The notes below the pieces were generated by a model. That model saw nothing but the letters and a program-made list of their open reading frames with translations, was not told where the DNA came from and ran no database searches. Position numbers and translations under genes: made by a program. Positions 1-5,843 of a stretch of DNA of 6,635 bases are shown one piece after another (position 1 is the stretch's first letter; the number at the start of each line of letters is the position of its first letter). Source of the stretch: Shewanella sp. Its GTDB lineage: Bacteria > Pseudomonadota > Gammaproteobacteria > Enterobacterales > Shewanellaceae. The stretch is from contig SDWK01000306.1 in NCBI GenBank assembly GCA_004195335.1, positions 1-6,635 of the forward strand, given 5' to 3'.

Positions 1-218
1 GACAGCGTCCGGTGCTGATGGCGGCCATCACGACCATGCTGGGTATGTTGCCGCTATTGAATGATGCCTTCTTCGGCTCGATGGCGATCACCATCATCTT
101 CGGTTTAGGCTTTGCCTCGGTATTGACACTGATCGTACTGCCGGTGACCTACACTCTGGCATTTAGAATTCCCTATCCACGCGAAGGTCGTGTAATACCA
201 ATTGCATTAAATAATTAA
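1..218 (+). CDS. RND efflux transporter permease, C-terminal fragment
   Basis: This is the 3' end of a gene that begins before the window; the reading frame is open from position 3 to the TAA at 216-218. About 71 residues are visible. They begin QRPVLMAAITTMLGMLPLL, which matches the R-P-(I/V)-L-M-T...G-x-x-P-L block near transmembrane helix 11 of AcrB-type RND pumps. A last helix follows (FGSMAITIIFGLGFASVLTLIVLPVTYTL) with the typical TLxVLPVxY ending. The protein would be the proton-driven inner-membrane subunit of a tripartite multidrug or solute efflux system; the substrate cannot be told from this piece. The last seven residues (IPIALNN) and the stop codon are encoded by the left end of an inserted MITE-like element, so the natural C-terminus has been replaced. 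The family call is firm; the subfamily is not determined. Confidence 0.88.
   Translation, partial: QRPVLMAAITTMLGMLPLLNDAFFGSMAITIIFGLGFASVLTLIVLPVTYTLAFRIPYPREGRVIPIALNN
195..210 (+). repeat. left terminal inverted repeat of the MITE
   Basis: This is a 16-bp arm, exactly complementary to 445-460. Read in the RND gene's frame it encodes I-P-I-A-L, so it has been exapted as coding sequence for the protein's tail. Confidence 0.85.
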
Positions 219-226
219 CCAATTCA

Positions 227-323
227 GAGCCCCTCAGGGTTTTCAATTCAAGGCGCATTGATGAAGAAATGGTTACTCCCTTTTAAGTCAATGCAAAGCA
301 GAAGTGGGAAGTCTGAGGGGCTC
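227..323. repeat. internal inverted repeat 1 of the MITE
   Basis: gagcccctcag (227-237) is the exact reverse complement of ctgaggggctc (313-323). The 11-bp arms enclose 75 bases. This is the first of two nested palindromic units inside the element. Confidence 0.7.
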
Positions 324-330
324 ACTTAGT

Positions 331-429
331 GCGAGTTTCAAAGCCCTGTATGCTGCACTGGATGCTTTCGATATAGAATAACTATTAGCTTCAATCATCC
401 TACTTGCCTACAGAGCTTTGAATTCTCGC
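331..429. repeat. internal inverted repeat 2 of the MITE
   Basis: Bases 331-350 (gcgagtttcaaagccctgta) pair with 409-429, allowing one extra base and two mismatches. The arms are about 20 bp with a 58-base loop. Together with the first internal repeat this gives the element a two-stem architecture that could fold in RNA or form a cruciform. Confidence 0.65.
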
Positions 430-444
430 TGAATGGTCAGGTAC

Positions 445-460
445 TTAATGCAATTGGTAT
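445..460 (-). repeat. right terminal inverted repeat of the MITE
   Basis: This 16-bp arm is the exact reverse complement of 195-210. It marks the right end of the element, 33 bp before the convergent gene's stop codon. Confidence 0.85.
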
Positions 461-492
461 AAAAATCTGAACTAGGGTCAATGAGTGTCAGG

Positions 493-1311
493 TTAAATAG
501 GAAACTCGAATATCAAGCGCCAGGCCTGAACCCCGTCACCGGTTCTGATACTTAAGCCGAGTCGGTCTATCCCCATCCACTCCCAGATAATGGGTTTTGA
601 GAACGCGAGGGTCGCACCAACCTCCAAACTATTCGACACCAAAATATCTTCACCAAACGGCGTGGCTATTTTGAGTTTATCGAAATACCAATAGCCGACA
701 GCAAACACTCGAGGCTCAACATCGACGCCCAGCCAATTCCATTGCCAGTGAATATCGGTTCCTATATCTATTCCCGACTGAAGCGCGGAATAGGTTTCCT
801 TCTGCTCACCATCGAAGCTTCTGTAGCCTGCGAAATACAAACGATTGACCCATACAGGCCTGGTCTGTTTCAATTCCAAATCGATCAGGCTGGACACACC
901 GCCTGATATGATCGTCACATCGGTGCCCGAAGTGAAATTTTTGCCATAGCCAAGATCCAGATAACTTTGAAACTCATACTTCTCAGATAGACGAACGCGA
1001 TACTCGATCCCCGGCGTAAAAGTCGTCGTCCCGACGCTCGAAGGCAGATCCCCTTCAGGCACATCGCTCCATTTAAAGTTGAAGAACCCCAATGACACTG
1101 GTGCTCGTAGCATTAGCGTCTCGGTATCATTTTTTTGAAGTTCGAAACTAAAAGGAAGGTTAACAACGGTCGCATTTTGCCCTGAGGTTCTATACAGACC
1201 ACTGCCTAAATAGTTAGCAAAAGCGTAATGGGTAAAGTCGTCTTCACTATAAACTGAAGAGGAAAATAAGAGCATTGAGAGGAAAATAGAACAGGATTTT
1301 TTCAGAACCAT
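493..1311 (-). CDS. predicted outer-membrane beta-barrel protein
   Basis: The product is 272 residues. It starts with a clear Sec signal peptide: a basic start MVLKK, a hydrophobic core at about residues 8-19, and likely cleavage after V-Y-S at residue 22. The mature part has no cysteine and is rich in aromatic, Gly and alternating hydrophobic/polar stretches (for example YEFQSYLDLGYG, VWVNRLYFAGYRSF, VEPRVFAVGYWYF, WRLIFEFPI), as expected of amphipathic strands in an outer-membrane barrel. It resembles the solitary outer-membrane autotransporter-like barrel family (Pfam Omp_AT) known from Vibrio and Shewanella; this is from memory and moderately sure. No function can be assigned. It lies 70 bp downstream of ribA on the same strand, has no recognisable Shine-Dalgarno sequence, and its start codon lies inside a 13-bp inverted repeat. 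It converges with the RND gene. Confidence 0.72.
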   Translation of the reverse strand: MVLKKSCSIFLSMLLFSSSVYSEDDFTHYAFANYLGSGLYRTSGQNATVVNLPFSFELQKNDTETLMLRAPVSLGFFNFKWSDVPEGDLPSSVGTTTFTPGIEYRVRLSEKYEFQSYLDLGYGKNFTSGTDVTIISGGVSSLIDLELKQTRPVWVNRLYFAGYRSFDGEQKETYSALQSGIDIGTDIHWQWNWLGVDVEPRVFAVGYWYFDKLKIATPFGEDILVSNSLEVGATLAFSKPIIWEWMGIDRLGLSIRTGDGVQAWRLIFEFPI

Positions 1312-1345
1312 AAATAAGATGCGTTTTTATAATTATGGTTCTGAA
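1301..1345 (-). promoter_or_regulatory. 13-bp inverted repeat enclosing a start codon
   Basis: ttcagaaccataa (1301-1313) and ttatggttctgaa (1333-1345) are perfect reverse complements separated by 19 bases. On the minus strand the downstream arm contains the ATG and first three codons of the outer-membrane protein gene. In mRNA the start codon would sit in a 13-bp stem; at DNA level it could be a repressor operator. A weak -10-like TATATT (1344-1349 on the minus strand) abuts the distal arm, so whether the transcript includes the whole first arm is uncertain. Confidence 0.6.
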
Positions 1346-1381
1346 TATAGCGAGAGCCAGTCTGAAAAGCTACAGTGAAGT

Positions 1382-1999
1382 TTACTCTTTCTCTTCATCG
1401 GTAAAATGATATTCGGACATCATATGCCCAAGCTCAGTAGATTTAGTCTTTAAATACCCTTCGTTATAGCGGTTTTTTCCCACCTGAAGTGGTATGCGCT
1501 CAACGACCTCTATACCCAGCTCTTTCATCGCCTTAACTTTGCGAGGATTGTTCGTCATCAACTTCACTTGCTGAATACCGATCTTCTGCATCATAGGCAA
1601 GATCATATCGTATTTTCGCATATCGGCCGGAAAACCTAATCTCTCATTAGCTTCAACAGTATTGGCACCATGGTCTTGTAACTCATAGGCACGGATCTTG
1701 TTCAGCAGACCAATTCCACGTCCTTCCTGACGAAGATAAAGGATAAAACCTTGACCCGCTTCGGCAACATTCTGCATTGCGGTTTGAAGTTGAAATCCAC
1801 AATCACAACGTAAACTGAACAGGGCATCACCTGTTAAACATTCGGAGTGAATGCGACCTAAAATCGGGGTGTTTGCATCTAGCGTACCTAACGTCAGCGC
1901 CACATGCTCTTTTCCTGTATCGGAATCTTCGAAACCATGCATGGTAAATACGCCCCATGGTGTGGGCAGCTTTGAAGAAGCGACATACTTAATCGACAT
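1382..1999 (-). CDS. ribA: GTP cyclohydrolase II
   Basis: The enzyme converts GTP to 2,5-diamino-6-ribosylamino-4(3H)-pyrimidinone 5'-phosphate, formate and pyrophosphate, the first committed step of riboflavin (FMN/FAD) synthesis in the cytoplasm. The 205 residues match stand-alone RibA (E. coli about 196). Zinc ligands C54, C65 and C67 lie in [18 protein letters not shown] at the same numbers as in E. coli. The [10 protein letters not shown] motif (89-98) binds GTP. Y105 and R128 (in PADMRKYD) are the catalytic residues, and TNNPRK (149-154) follows. There is no fused RibB domain. The extra acidic tail after residue 190 is lineage-specific. The start is supported by AAGG 7 bases upstream of the ATG. 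The gene appears monocistronic or is read together with the outer-membrane gene 70 bp downstream. Confidence 0.97.
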   Translation of the reverse strand: MSIKYVASSKLPTPWGVFTMHGFEDSDTGKEHVALTLGTLDANTPILGRIHSECLTGDALFSLRCDCGFQLQTAMQNVAEAGQGFILYLRQEGRGIGLLNKIRAYELQDHGANTVEANERLGFPADMRKYDMILPMMQKIGIQQVKLMTNNPRKVKAMKELGIEVVERIPLQVGKNRYNEGYLKTKSTELGHMMSEYHFTDEEKE

Positions 2000-2295
2000 G
2001 AAATAACCTTAACGACTCTCTTTCCCTGAGACGACGACAATCCAGAAAAAACAACGAGACCTATAGTCATTGATAAAATATCTTCAATAACTATTAATTC
2101 TGTCTCGTACTCAGGCGGAGTATTTTATGTGTTTTTATCTCTAAGTGAAATACCCTAGCGATCTAATCGGCTATTGATTCACCTGAAATGATAATTGACT
2201 CACAACACCAGCGTACAAAGAATACGCGTGGCGACAACAAAATAATTTGAAGTCGCTCACTAATGAATAATTGCGATGGAGTAATTATTCCGTAA
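2000..2295. other. intergenic region between yibL and ribA
   Basis: These 296 bases contain no convincing gene on either strand. Besides the palindrome at 2054-2108 they hold short AT-rich inverted repeats (gaataatt/aattattc at 2265-2272 and 2283-2290; gcgta/tacgc at 2211-2215 and 2223-2227). None carries a following T-tract good enough to call a terminator for yibL. A small RNA cannot be excluded. Confidence 0.4.
2054..2108 (-). promoter_or_regulatory. imperfect palindrome and possible ribA promoter
   Basis: Arms acgagac (2054-2060) and gtctcgt (2102-2108) are exact. Further pairs, atagt/actat (2063-2067 with 2090-2094) and ttga/tcaa (2070-2073 with 2084-2087), make an interrupted hairpin of about 55 bases upstream of ribA. 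On the minus strand the same interval contains TTGAAG (2082-2087), 16 bases, then TATAGG (2060-2065), a weak sigma-70-like promoter. The palindrome may therefore be an operator over the promoter or a leader-RNA fold. No FMN riboswitch consensus is visible here. Confidence 0.4.
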
Positions 2296-2652
2296 TTAAA
2301 ATTCTTTGGGAGCAAAGCCTGTTACTTCAGTAAGTCTCATTTCACGACCAAGCGCTGTCATGGGATGAACAACCACTAAGCCTTTAACTGACTTTTTAAG
2401 CTGACCCATATCGGCCTGCTCTGCTTTAGTCAGGGCGCGTTTAAACTTCAAGCCCGCAACACTGCCACCTTGCTTACTCAGTTCACGAGTCTGCTGTGTT
2501 TTAACACTGGCAATACGCTTAGTTACCGCGTTTATCTCTTGTCTAAATTGCAACATGATACCTTTGTCACCACGCTTTTCAGCGGCGGCTAATTTACGAC
2601 GAAACTGCTCTAGTTTGTCGCTAAGTCCATGAAGCTCATCTTTTAAATTCAT
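2296..2652 (-). CDS. yibL: YibL family ribosome-associated protein
   Basis: The 118 residues match E. coli YibL (about 120; DUF2810). The N-terminal half (about residues 5-60) is charged and heptad-like (LHGLSDKLEQFRRKLAAAEKRG...), probably a coiled coil. The C-terminal half is the conserved family block: FKRALTKAEQADMGQLKKSVKGLVVVHPMTALGREM, then LTEVTGFAPKEF. E. coli YibL has been found with ribosomal particles, but its biochemical role is not established, so only a ribosome-associated label is justified. The start is supported by AAGG 7 bases before the ATG. It lies downstream of nrdG on the same strand but is separated from it by a strong intrinsic-terminator hairpin, so it is unlikely to be a regular member of the nrdDG operon. 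Confidence 0.9.
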   Translation of the reverse strand: MNLKDELHGLSDKLEQFRRKLAAAEKRGDKGIMLQFRQEINAVTKRIASVKTQQTRELSKQGGSVAGLKFKRALTKAEQADMGQLKKSVKGLVVVHPMTALGREMRLTEVTGFAPKEF

Positions 2653-2682
2653 GTTCGTGCCTTAAATAATTCTATAAAATGC

Positions 2683-2713
2683 AAAAACAGCCGTTTTATA
2701 ACGGCTGTTTTTT
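2683..2713. terminator. bidirectional intrinsic terminator after nrdG
   Basis: A 13-bp stem (2683-2695 pairing with 2700-2712) encloses the loop ttat, with GC core cagccg. It is flanked by an A-run on the left and a T-run on the right, so it can terminate in either direction. For minus-strand transcription it lies 53 bases past the nrdG stop codon and about 30 bases before yibL. Confidence 0.88.
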
Positions 2714-2739
2714 TAAATATTGGGTTCTATTGATTGGCT

Positions 2740-2745
2740 ATTATA
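2740..2745 (-). promoter_or_regulatory. consensus -10 hexamer upstream of yibL
   Basis: A perfect TATAAT reads toward yibL on the minus strand, just past the nrdG stop codon. No good -35 is present at 16-18 bases, so promoter status is uncertain. If used, transcripts would have to pass the terminator hairpin at 2683-2713 before reaching yibL. Confidence 0.35.
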
Positions 2746-2765
2746 ACGTATCTGTGTGAATACAG

Positions 2766-3239
2766 TTATCGCTTTTGTGCCAGATAGTGAATAACCTGAT
2801 TACTGCTGCCGCGGAACACTAAACTGGGGTCGGCCAATTCCTGCTCAAACTTACCATCGACCACAACATCAATATACTCAATGATGGCTCGCTGGGCATC
2901 GTTTAACTCAGCAAACAAATATCCGGTCCACAACCAAATATCTTTATCGGGACATTCGGCTTTCACTCTTTTAACCAATTCAAGTATCGAGGCAACATTC
3001 GCAGGATGAAGCGGATCTCCACCCGACAGCGACAGACCTCTACGTTTGATACGGGTATCTTTTAGATCGCTCAATACCCGCTCTTGCATTTCGATATCAA
3101 ACTCATGACCGCTGCAAGGCTTCCATGTCGACTGGTTATAACATCCACGACATTGATGCTCACAGCCAGAGACAAACAGGCTAGCGCGGGTACCGGGGCC
3201 ATTAATGACATCGATGGGAAAATATTGATGGTAATTCAT
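2766..3239 (-). CDS. nrdG: anaerobic ribonucleotide reductase activating protein
   Basis: This radical-SAM activase uses a [4Fe-4S] cluster and S-adenosylmethionine to generate the glycyl radical on NrdD. The 157 residues are close to E. coli NrdG (154). The cluster motif C-x3-C-x2-C is at C26, C30 and C33 in FVSGCEHQCRGCYNQ. The SAM-binding GGDP (73-76) lies in LSLSGGDPLHP. Later family blocks are also present: WLWTGY (102-107), DVVVDGKF (124-131) and FRGSSNQ (142-148). A start at 3239 is supported by AAGG about 8 bases upstream. The gene follows nrdD on the same strand after 164 bases that contain a terminator-like hairpin, so NrdG may be produced by partial read-through, giving less activase than reductase. 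Confidence 0.97.
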   Translation of the reverse strand: MNYHQYFPIDVINGPGTRASLFVSGCEHQCRGCYNQSTWKPCSGHEFDIEMQERVLSDLKDTRIKRRGLSLSGGDPLHPANVASILELVKRVKAECPDKDIWLWTGYLFAELNDAQRAIIEYIDVVVDGKFEQELADPSLVFRGSSNQVIHYLAQKR

Positions 3240-3320
3240 AGCGGGACCTTGCTAGTTAACCCTTTATTTATTCTACAGTTTCAAAGAAGTTGTTGGATCG
3301 GAAGCACAGCTCAAATGACC

Positions 3321-3357
3321 AAAATAAAATGACGCAACTCAGAACAGTTGCGTCATT
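3321..3357 (-). terminator. intrinsic terminator between nrdD and nrdG
   Basis: A perfect 12-bp stem (3328-3339 with 3346-3357) has the six-base loop cagaac. On the minus strand it is followed by tttatttt (3321-3328). It lies 46 bases past the nrdD stop codon and 81 bases before the nrdG start. It could attenuate nrdG relative to nrdD, or act as a 3' stabilising structure after RNA processing. Confidence 0.75.
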
Positions 3358-3403
3358 AGGATGACGTTGATAGTCAAACTTGGGTTATTAAGCAGAAAAC
3401 GAG

Positions 3404-5521
3404 TTAAAGATGTTTGACTCGTCGTTTAACTTCTTCCTGCTTACCATAGTTAAATGGTCGAGCATCGGGACTTCCCAGATAGCCGCAAACACGACGAGTC
3501 ACTGACACCCGGCTTGGCTCATGGTTACCACACTTAGGGCAAGTAAACCCCTTACTGGTACATTCAAATTCACCGGTATAACCGCAATCGTAACACTCAT
3601 CAATTGGCGTATTGGTGCCGTAATAAGGAACTCGGCTGTAGCTATAATCCCAAACATCCTCTAATGCTTCGATATTATTCTGCATATTAGGAAATTCGCC
3701 ATAACAGATAAATCCGCCATTGGCTAAAGCTGGATACGGTTGCTCAAAGTCGATTTTATCGTAGGGATTTACCGCCTTCTCAACATCGAGGTGGAAACTA
3801 TTGGTGTAATATCCCTTCTGTGTCACACCTTCGACAACACCAAAAATCTTAGTATCGAGCTTACAGAAACGGCTACACAGGTTTTCACTCGGGGTGCTGT
3901 ATAGGCTGAAGCCATAACCTGTCTCATCTTTCCACTTAACCGTCGCCACTTTCATGTACTCAACGAGCGCGATCGCTTTTTCCCGCAAGATCTCGCAGTC
4001 ATAAACGTGCTTGTCAGTGCCATATAATGCATTAATGGTTTCATGCAGCCCGATATAACCCAACGAAATTGACGCACGACCATTTTTGAAAATCGTCGAC
4101 ACATCGTCGTCGGCGCGTAAGCGTACACCACATGCGCCTTCCATATAAAGGATGGGAGCGACTCTGGCTTTAACCCCTTCTAAACGTTCGATACGAGTAT
4201 CTAAGGCTTTACGGGCAATAAGTAAACGCTGATCGAGTATGCGGTAAAACTCTGCCTCATCGCCCTTAGCTTCAAGCGCTACTCGAGGCAAGTTAAGACT
4301 CACCACTCCTAAGTTGTTACGCCCTTCATGCACCAACTCACCATCTTCTTCATAGGTGCCAAGGAAGCTACGGCACCCCATAGGCGTTTTAAATGAACCG
4401 GTTATTTTCTCTACCAGTTCATAGTTAAGAATGTCTGGGTACATACGGGTCGTCGCGCATTTAAGTGCCTGACGCTTAATATCATAGTTGCAATCGCCTG
4501 CTTTATGATTGATACCGTCACGAATGGCGAAAACAAGCTTTGGAAATACCGCAGTCTTACGATTTTTACCTAAGCCTGCAATACGGACCTTCAGCATAGA
4601 AGATTGAATTAAACGAGACTCCCATGATGTCCCAAGTCCGAAACCAAAGGTAACAAAAGGAGTCTGGCCATTGGCAGTGTGCAGGGTGTTCACTTCATAT
4701 TCCAGAGACTGGAATGCATCGTGACACTCTTTTTCGGTCTGAATCGTCGCAAATGCTTTTGCATCTGTGATCCCCCAGGTCAGTGCAACCTGATAATGTT
4801 TATCGTAGCTCTTGGCTACAAATGGCGATAATACTTCATCGATGCGGTTGATCGTGGTTCCGCCATAAATATGGCTGGCCACCTGAGCGATGATCTGCGC
4901 AGTCACTGCGGTCGCTGTCGAGATAGACTTAGGCGTCTCAATCTCTGCGTTACCCATCTTAAAGCCGTTGGTCAACATGCCAGCAAGATCGATCAACATG
5001 CAGTTGAACATAGGGAAGAATGGCGCGTAATCGAGATCATGATAATGGATCTCACCAGACTCATGAGCCGCAACCACATCTTTGGGTAATATGTGACGAG
5101 TTGCATAATGTTTAGCAACAATACCGGCTAATAGATCACGTTGAGTCGGGATGACTTTCGAATCTTTATTGGCATTTTCATTCAGCAAGGCTGCATTACT
5201 CTGCTCAACCAAACCTTTAATTTCTAGGTTCAATCGGCTGCTGGTCTCACGATGAAGATCTCTGTCGTGACGATACTCAATATAAACCCGGGCAAGGGAT
5301 TTATAGGGGCCTTCCATCAATTGATTTTCAACTATATCTTGTAGATCATGAATATCAACTTCTGGCATATCGGCGACACTCGCCGCCACTGTTTTAGCCA
5401 CTAGAGTTGCATAGTCATTATCATCAATACCTGCCGAGTTTGCTGCAGCCGATACAGCATCTCTAATCCTTGTTTCGTCAAAAGGCGTGCGGTAACCATC
5501 CCGCTTAATAACCACTGGCAT
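3404..5521 (-). CDS. nrdD: anaerobic ribonucleoside-triphosphate reductase
   Basis: This class III ribonucleotide reductase reduces NTPs to dNTPs by glycyl-radical chemistry in the absence of oxygen, with formate as the family's usual reductant. The 705 residues are slightly shorter than E. coli NrdD (712). An N-terminal ATP-cone (about 1-92, starting VIKRDGYRTPFDETRI) is the allosteric activity site. The catalytic barrel contains the substrate-site cysteines C174 (FNCMLID) and C383 (GCRSFLG). The C-terminal zinc site is C643, C646, C661 and C664. The radical-bearing glycine is G680 in RRVCGYLG. All key residues are present, so the enzyme should be active. GAGGAG 10 bases upstream supports the ATG at 5521. 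It heads the nrdD-nrdG unit and is preceded by FNR and NrdR sites. Confidence 0.98.
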   Translation of the reverse strand: MPVVIKRDGYRTPFDETRIRDAVSAAANSAGIDDNDYATLVAKTVAASVADMPEVDIHDLQDIVENQLMEGPYKSLARVYIEYRHDRDLHRETSSRLNLEIKGLVEQSNAALLNENANKDSKVIPTQRDLLAGIVAKHYATRHILPKDVVAAHESGEIHYHDLDYAPFFPMFNCMLIDLAGMLTNGFKMGNAEIETPKSISTATAVTAQIIAQVASHIYGGTTINRIDEVLSPFVAKSYDKHYQVALTWGITDAKAFATIQTEKECHDAFQSLEYEVNTLHTANGQTPFVTFGFGLGTSWESRLIQSSMLKVRIAGLGKNRKTAVFPKLVFAIRDGINHKAGDCNYDIKRQALKCATTRMYPDILNYELVEKITGSFKTPMGCRSFLGTYEEDGELVHEGRNNLGVVSLNLPRVALEAKGDEAEFYRILDQRLLIARKALDTRIERLEGVKARVAPILYMEGACGVRLRADDDVSTIFKNGRASISLGYIGLHETINALYGTDKHVYDCEILREKAIALVEYMKVATVKWKDETGYGFSLYSTPSENLCSRFCKLDTKIFGVVEGVTQKGYYTNSFHLDVEKAVNPYDKIDFEQPYPALANGGFICYGEFPNMQNNIEALEDVWDYSYSRVPYYGTNTPIDECYDCGYTGEFECTSKGFTCPKCGNHEPSRVSVTRRVCGYLGSPDARPFNYGKQEEVKRRVKHL

Positions 5522-5554
5522 TGTTTAATATCTCCTCAAGTGACGCTGAATTTA

Positions 5555-5570
5555 ACACCACATATAGTGT
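5555..5570. promoter_or_regulatory. NrdR box 1, nrdD leader
   Basis: The 16-mer acaccacatatagtgt matches the NrdR consensus (acaCwAtATaTwGtgt) at 14 of 16 positions and is palindromic (acac...gtgt). It lies 34 bases upstream of the nrdD start codon, inside the predicted leader. Confidence 0.85.
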
Positions 5571-5585
5571 ATTCAAGACTATTCA

Positions 5586-5601
5586 GCACAATATGTTGCG
5601 T
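5586..5601. promoter_or_regulatory. NrdR box 2, over the nrdD promoter
   Basis: The 16-mer gcacaatatgttgcgt matches the NrdR consensus at 13 of 16 positions. It starts exactly 31 bp from box 1, three helical turns, which is the usual NrdR spacing for cooperative binding. It covers the predicted transcription start and abuts the -10, consistent with repression by NrdR when dATP is plentiful. Confidence 0.82.
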
Positions 5602-5607
5602 ATTAAG
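5602..5607 (-). promoter_or_regulatory. candidate -10 of the nrdD promoter
   Basis: CTTAAT on the minus strand matches TATAAT at 4 of 6 positions. It would place the start near 5595, about 41 bases from the FNR site centre, the class II FNR-activated geometry. The call rests mainly on that spacing. Confidence 0.45.
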
Positions 5608-5629
5608 CTACAAACACCACAAGAGAACA

Positions 5630-5643
5630 TTGATCTCGATCAA
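5630..5643. promoter_or_regulatory. FNR/EtrA-type binding site upstream of nrdD
   Basis: ttgatctcgatcaa is a perfect TTGAT-N4-ATCAA palindrome, the FNR consensus; EtrA is the FNR protein of Shewanella. It lies 109 bases upstream of the nrdD start codon and about 41 bases from the predicted start of transcription. This predicts oxygen-responsive activation of the anaerobic reductase. Confidence 0.85.
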
Positions 5644-5761
5644 CTAATTTTGGATGTGAGAAAAGAACAAAAAATAAGTGCCTATGAGGCCACTGATCTC
5701 TGATTTGACCCTTGACCCTGACACAAAAGAGGGCTAGATGAAGGATAAGAATGGTAAAAAT

Positions 5762-5770
5762 TGTGGATAA
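5762..5770 (-). promoter_or_regulatory. perfect DnaA box sequence
   Basis: The minus strand reads TTATCCACA, the strongest E. coli DnaA box, 241 bases upstream of nrdD. A single 9-mer arises by chance fairly often (about one in twenty windows of this size), and no second box is nearby. It may be meaningless, although DnaA does regulate the aerobic nrdAB genes in E. coli. Confidence 0.25.
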
Positions 5771-5777
5771 AAATTAC

Positions 5778-5843
5778 TTATGCTTTCTCAAGAATGAGAT
5801 AGCTGTTGAGTTATGCTTTCCCAAGAGCAAGATAGCTGCTGAG
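5778..5843 (-). repeat. 33-bp tandem duplication across a stop codon
   Basis: Two adjacent 33-bp copies (5778-5810 and 5811-5843) agree at 28 of 33 positions. Copy 5811-5843 encodes the last ten residues and stop of the adjacent gene (LSSYLALGKA-stop). The copy just past the stop decodes in the same frame to LNSYLILEKA-stop. The unit is exactly eleven codons, so the second copy looks like a vestigial C-terminus left outside the gene. Confidence 0.85.

Larger units (their letters stand above)
196..459. mobile_element. MITE-like element with terminal inverted repeats
   Basis: The 16-mer ataccaattgcattaa (195-210) recurs as its exact reverse complement at 445-460. Similarity continues inward imperfectly for about 14 more bases (..TA....ACCA.TTCA on both ends). 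A 3-bp TAA lies outside each end (193-195 and 460-462) and is a candidate target-site duplication; a slightly different boundary is possible because the flanks are AT-rich. No coding capacity is visible between the ends, so this looks like a non-autonomous element moved by a transposase encoded elsewhere. TAA would fit families that duplicate a TNA target, such as some IS5-group elements, but that assignment is only inference. The element fills almost the whole gap between the RND gene and the convergent outer-membrane gene. Confidence 0.75.

Noticed and set aside
2000..2295. FMN riboswitch upstream of ribA
   Set aside because: The conserved RFN boxes are not present; only a short tactc/gagta hairpin resembles part of one.
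3084..3332. An 82-residue plus-strand reading frame
   Set aside because: It lies antisense to nrdG and across the nrdG leader, has no ribosome-binding site and no protein-like composition.
3365..3378. Second FNR-like site gttgatagtcaaac between nrdD and nrdG
   Set aside because: The half-sites TTGA and TCAA are separated by only 3 bases instead of 6, so it is not an FNR/CRP-family site.
4871..5089. A 72-residue plus-strand reading frame
   Set aside because: It is antisense inside the highly conserved nrdD coding region and is an out-of-frame shadow.
5521..5703. A 60-residue plus-strand reading frame divergent from nrdD, starting at TTG
   Set aside because: It starts on the complement of the nrdD start codon, has no ribosome-binding site, and its span is fully accounted for by the nrdD leader, two NrdR boxes and the FNR site.
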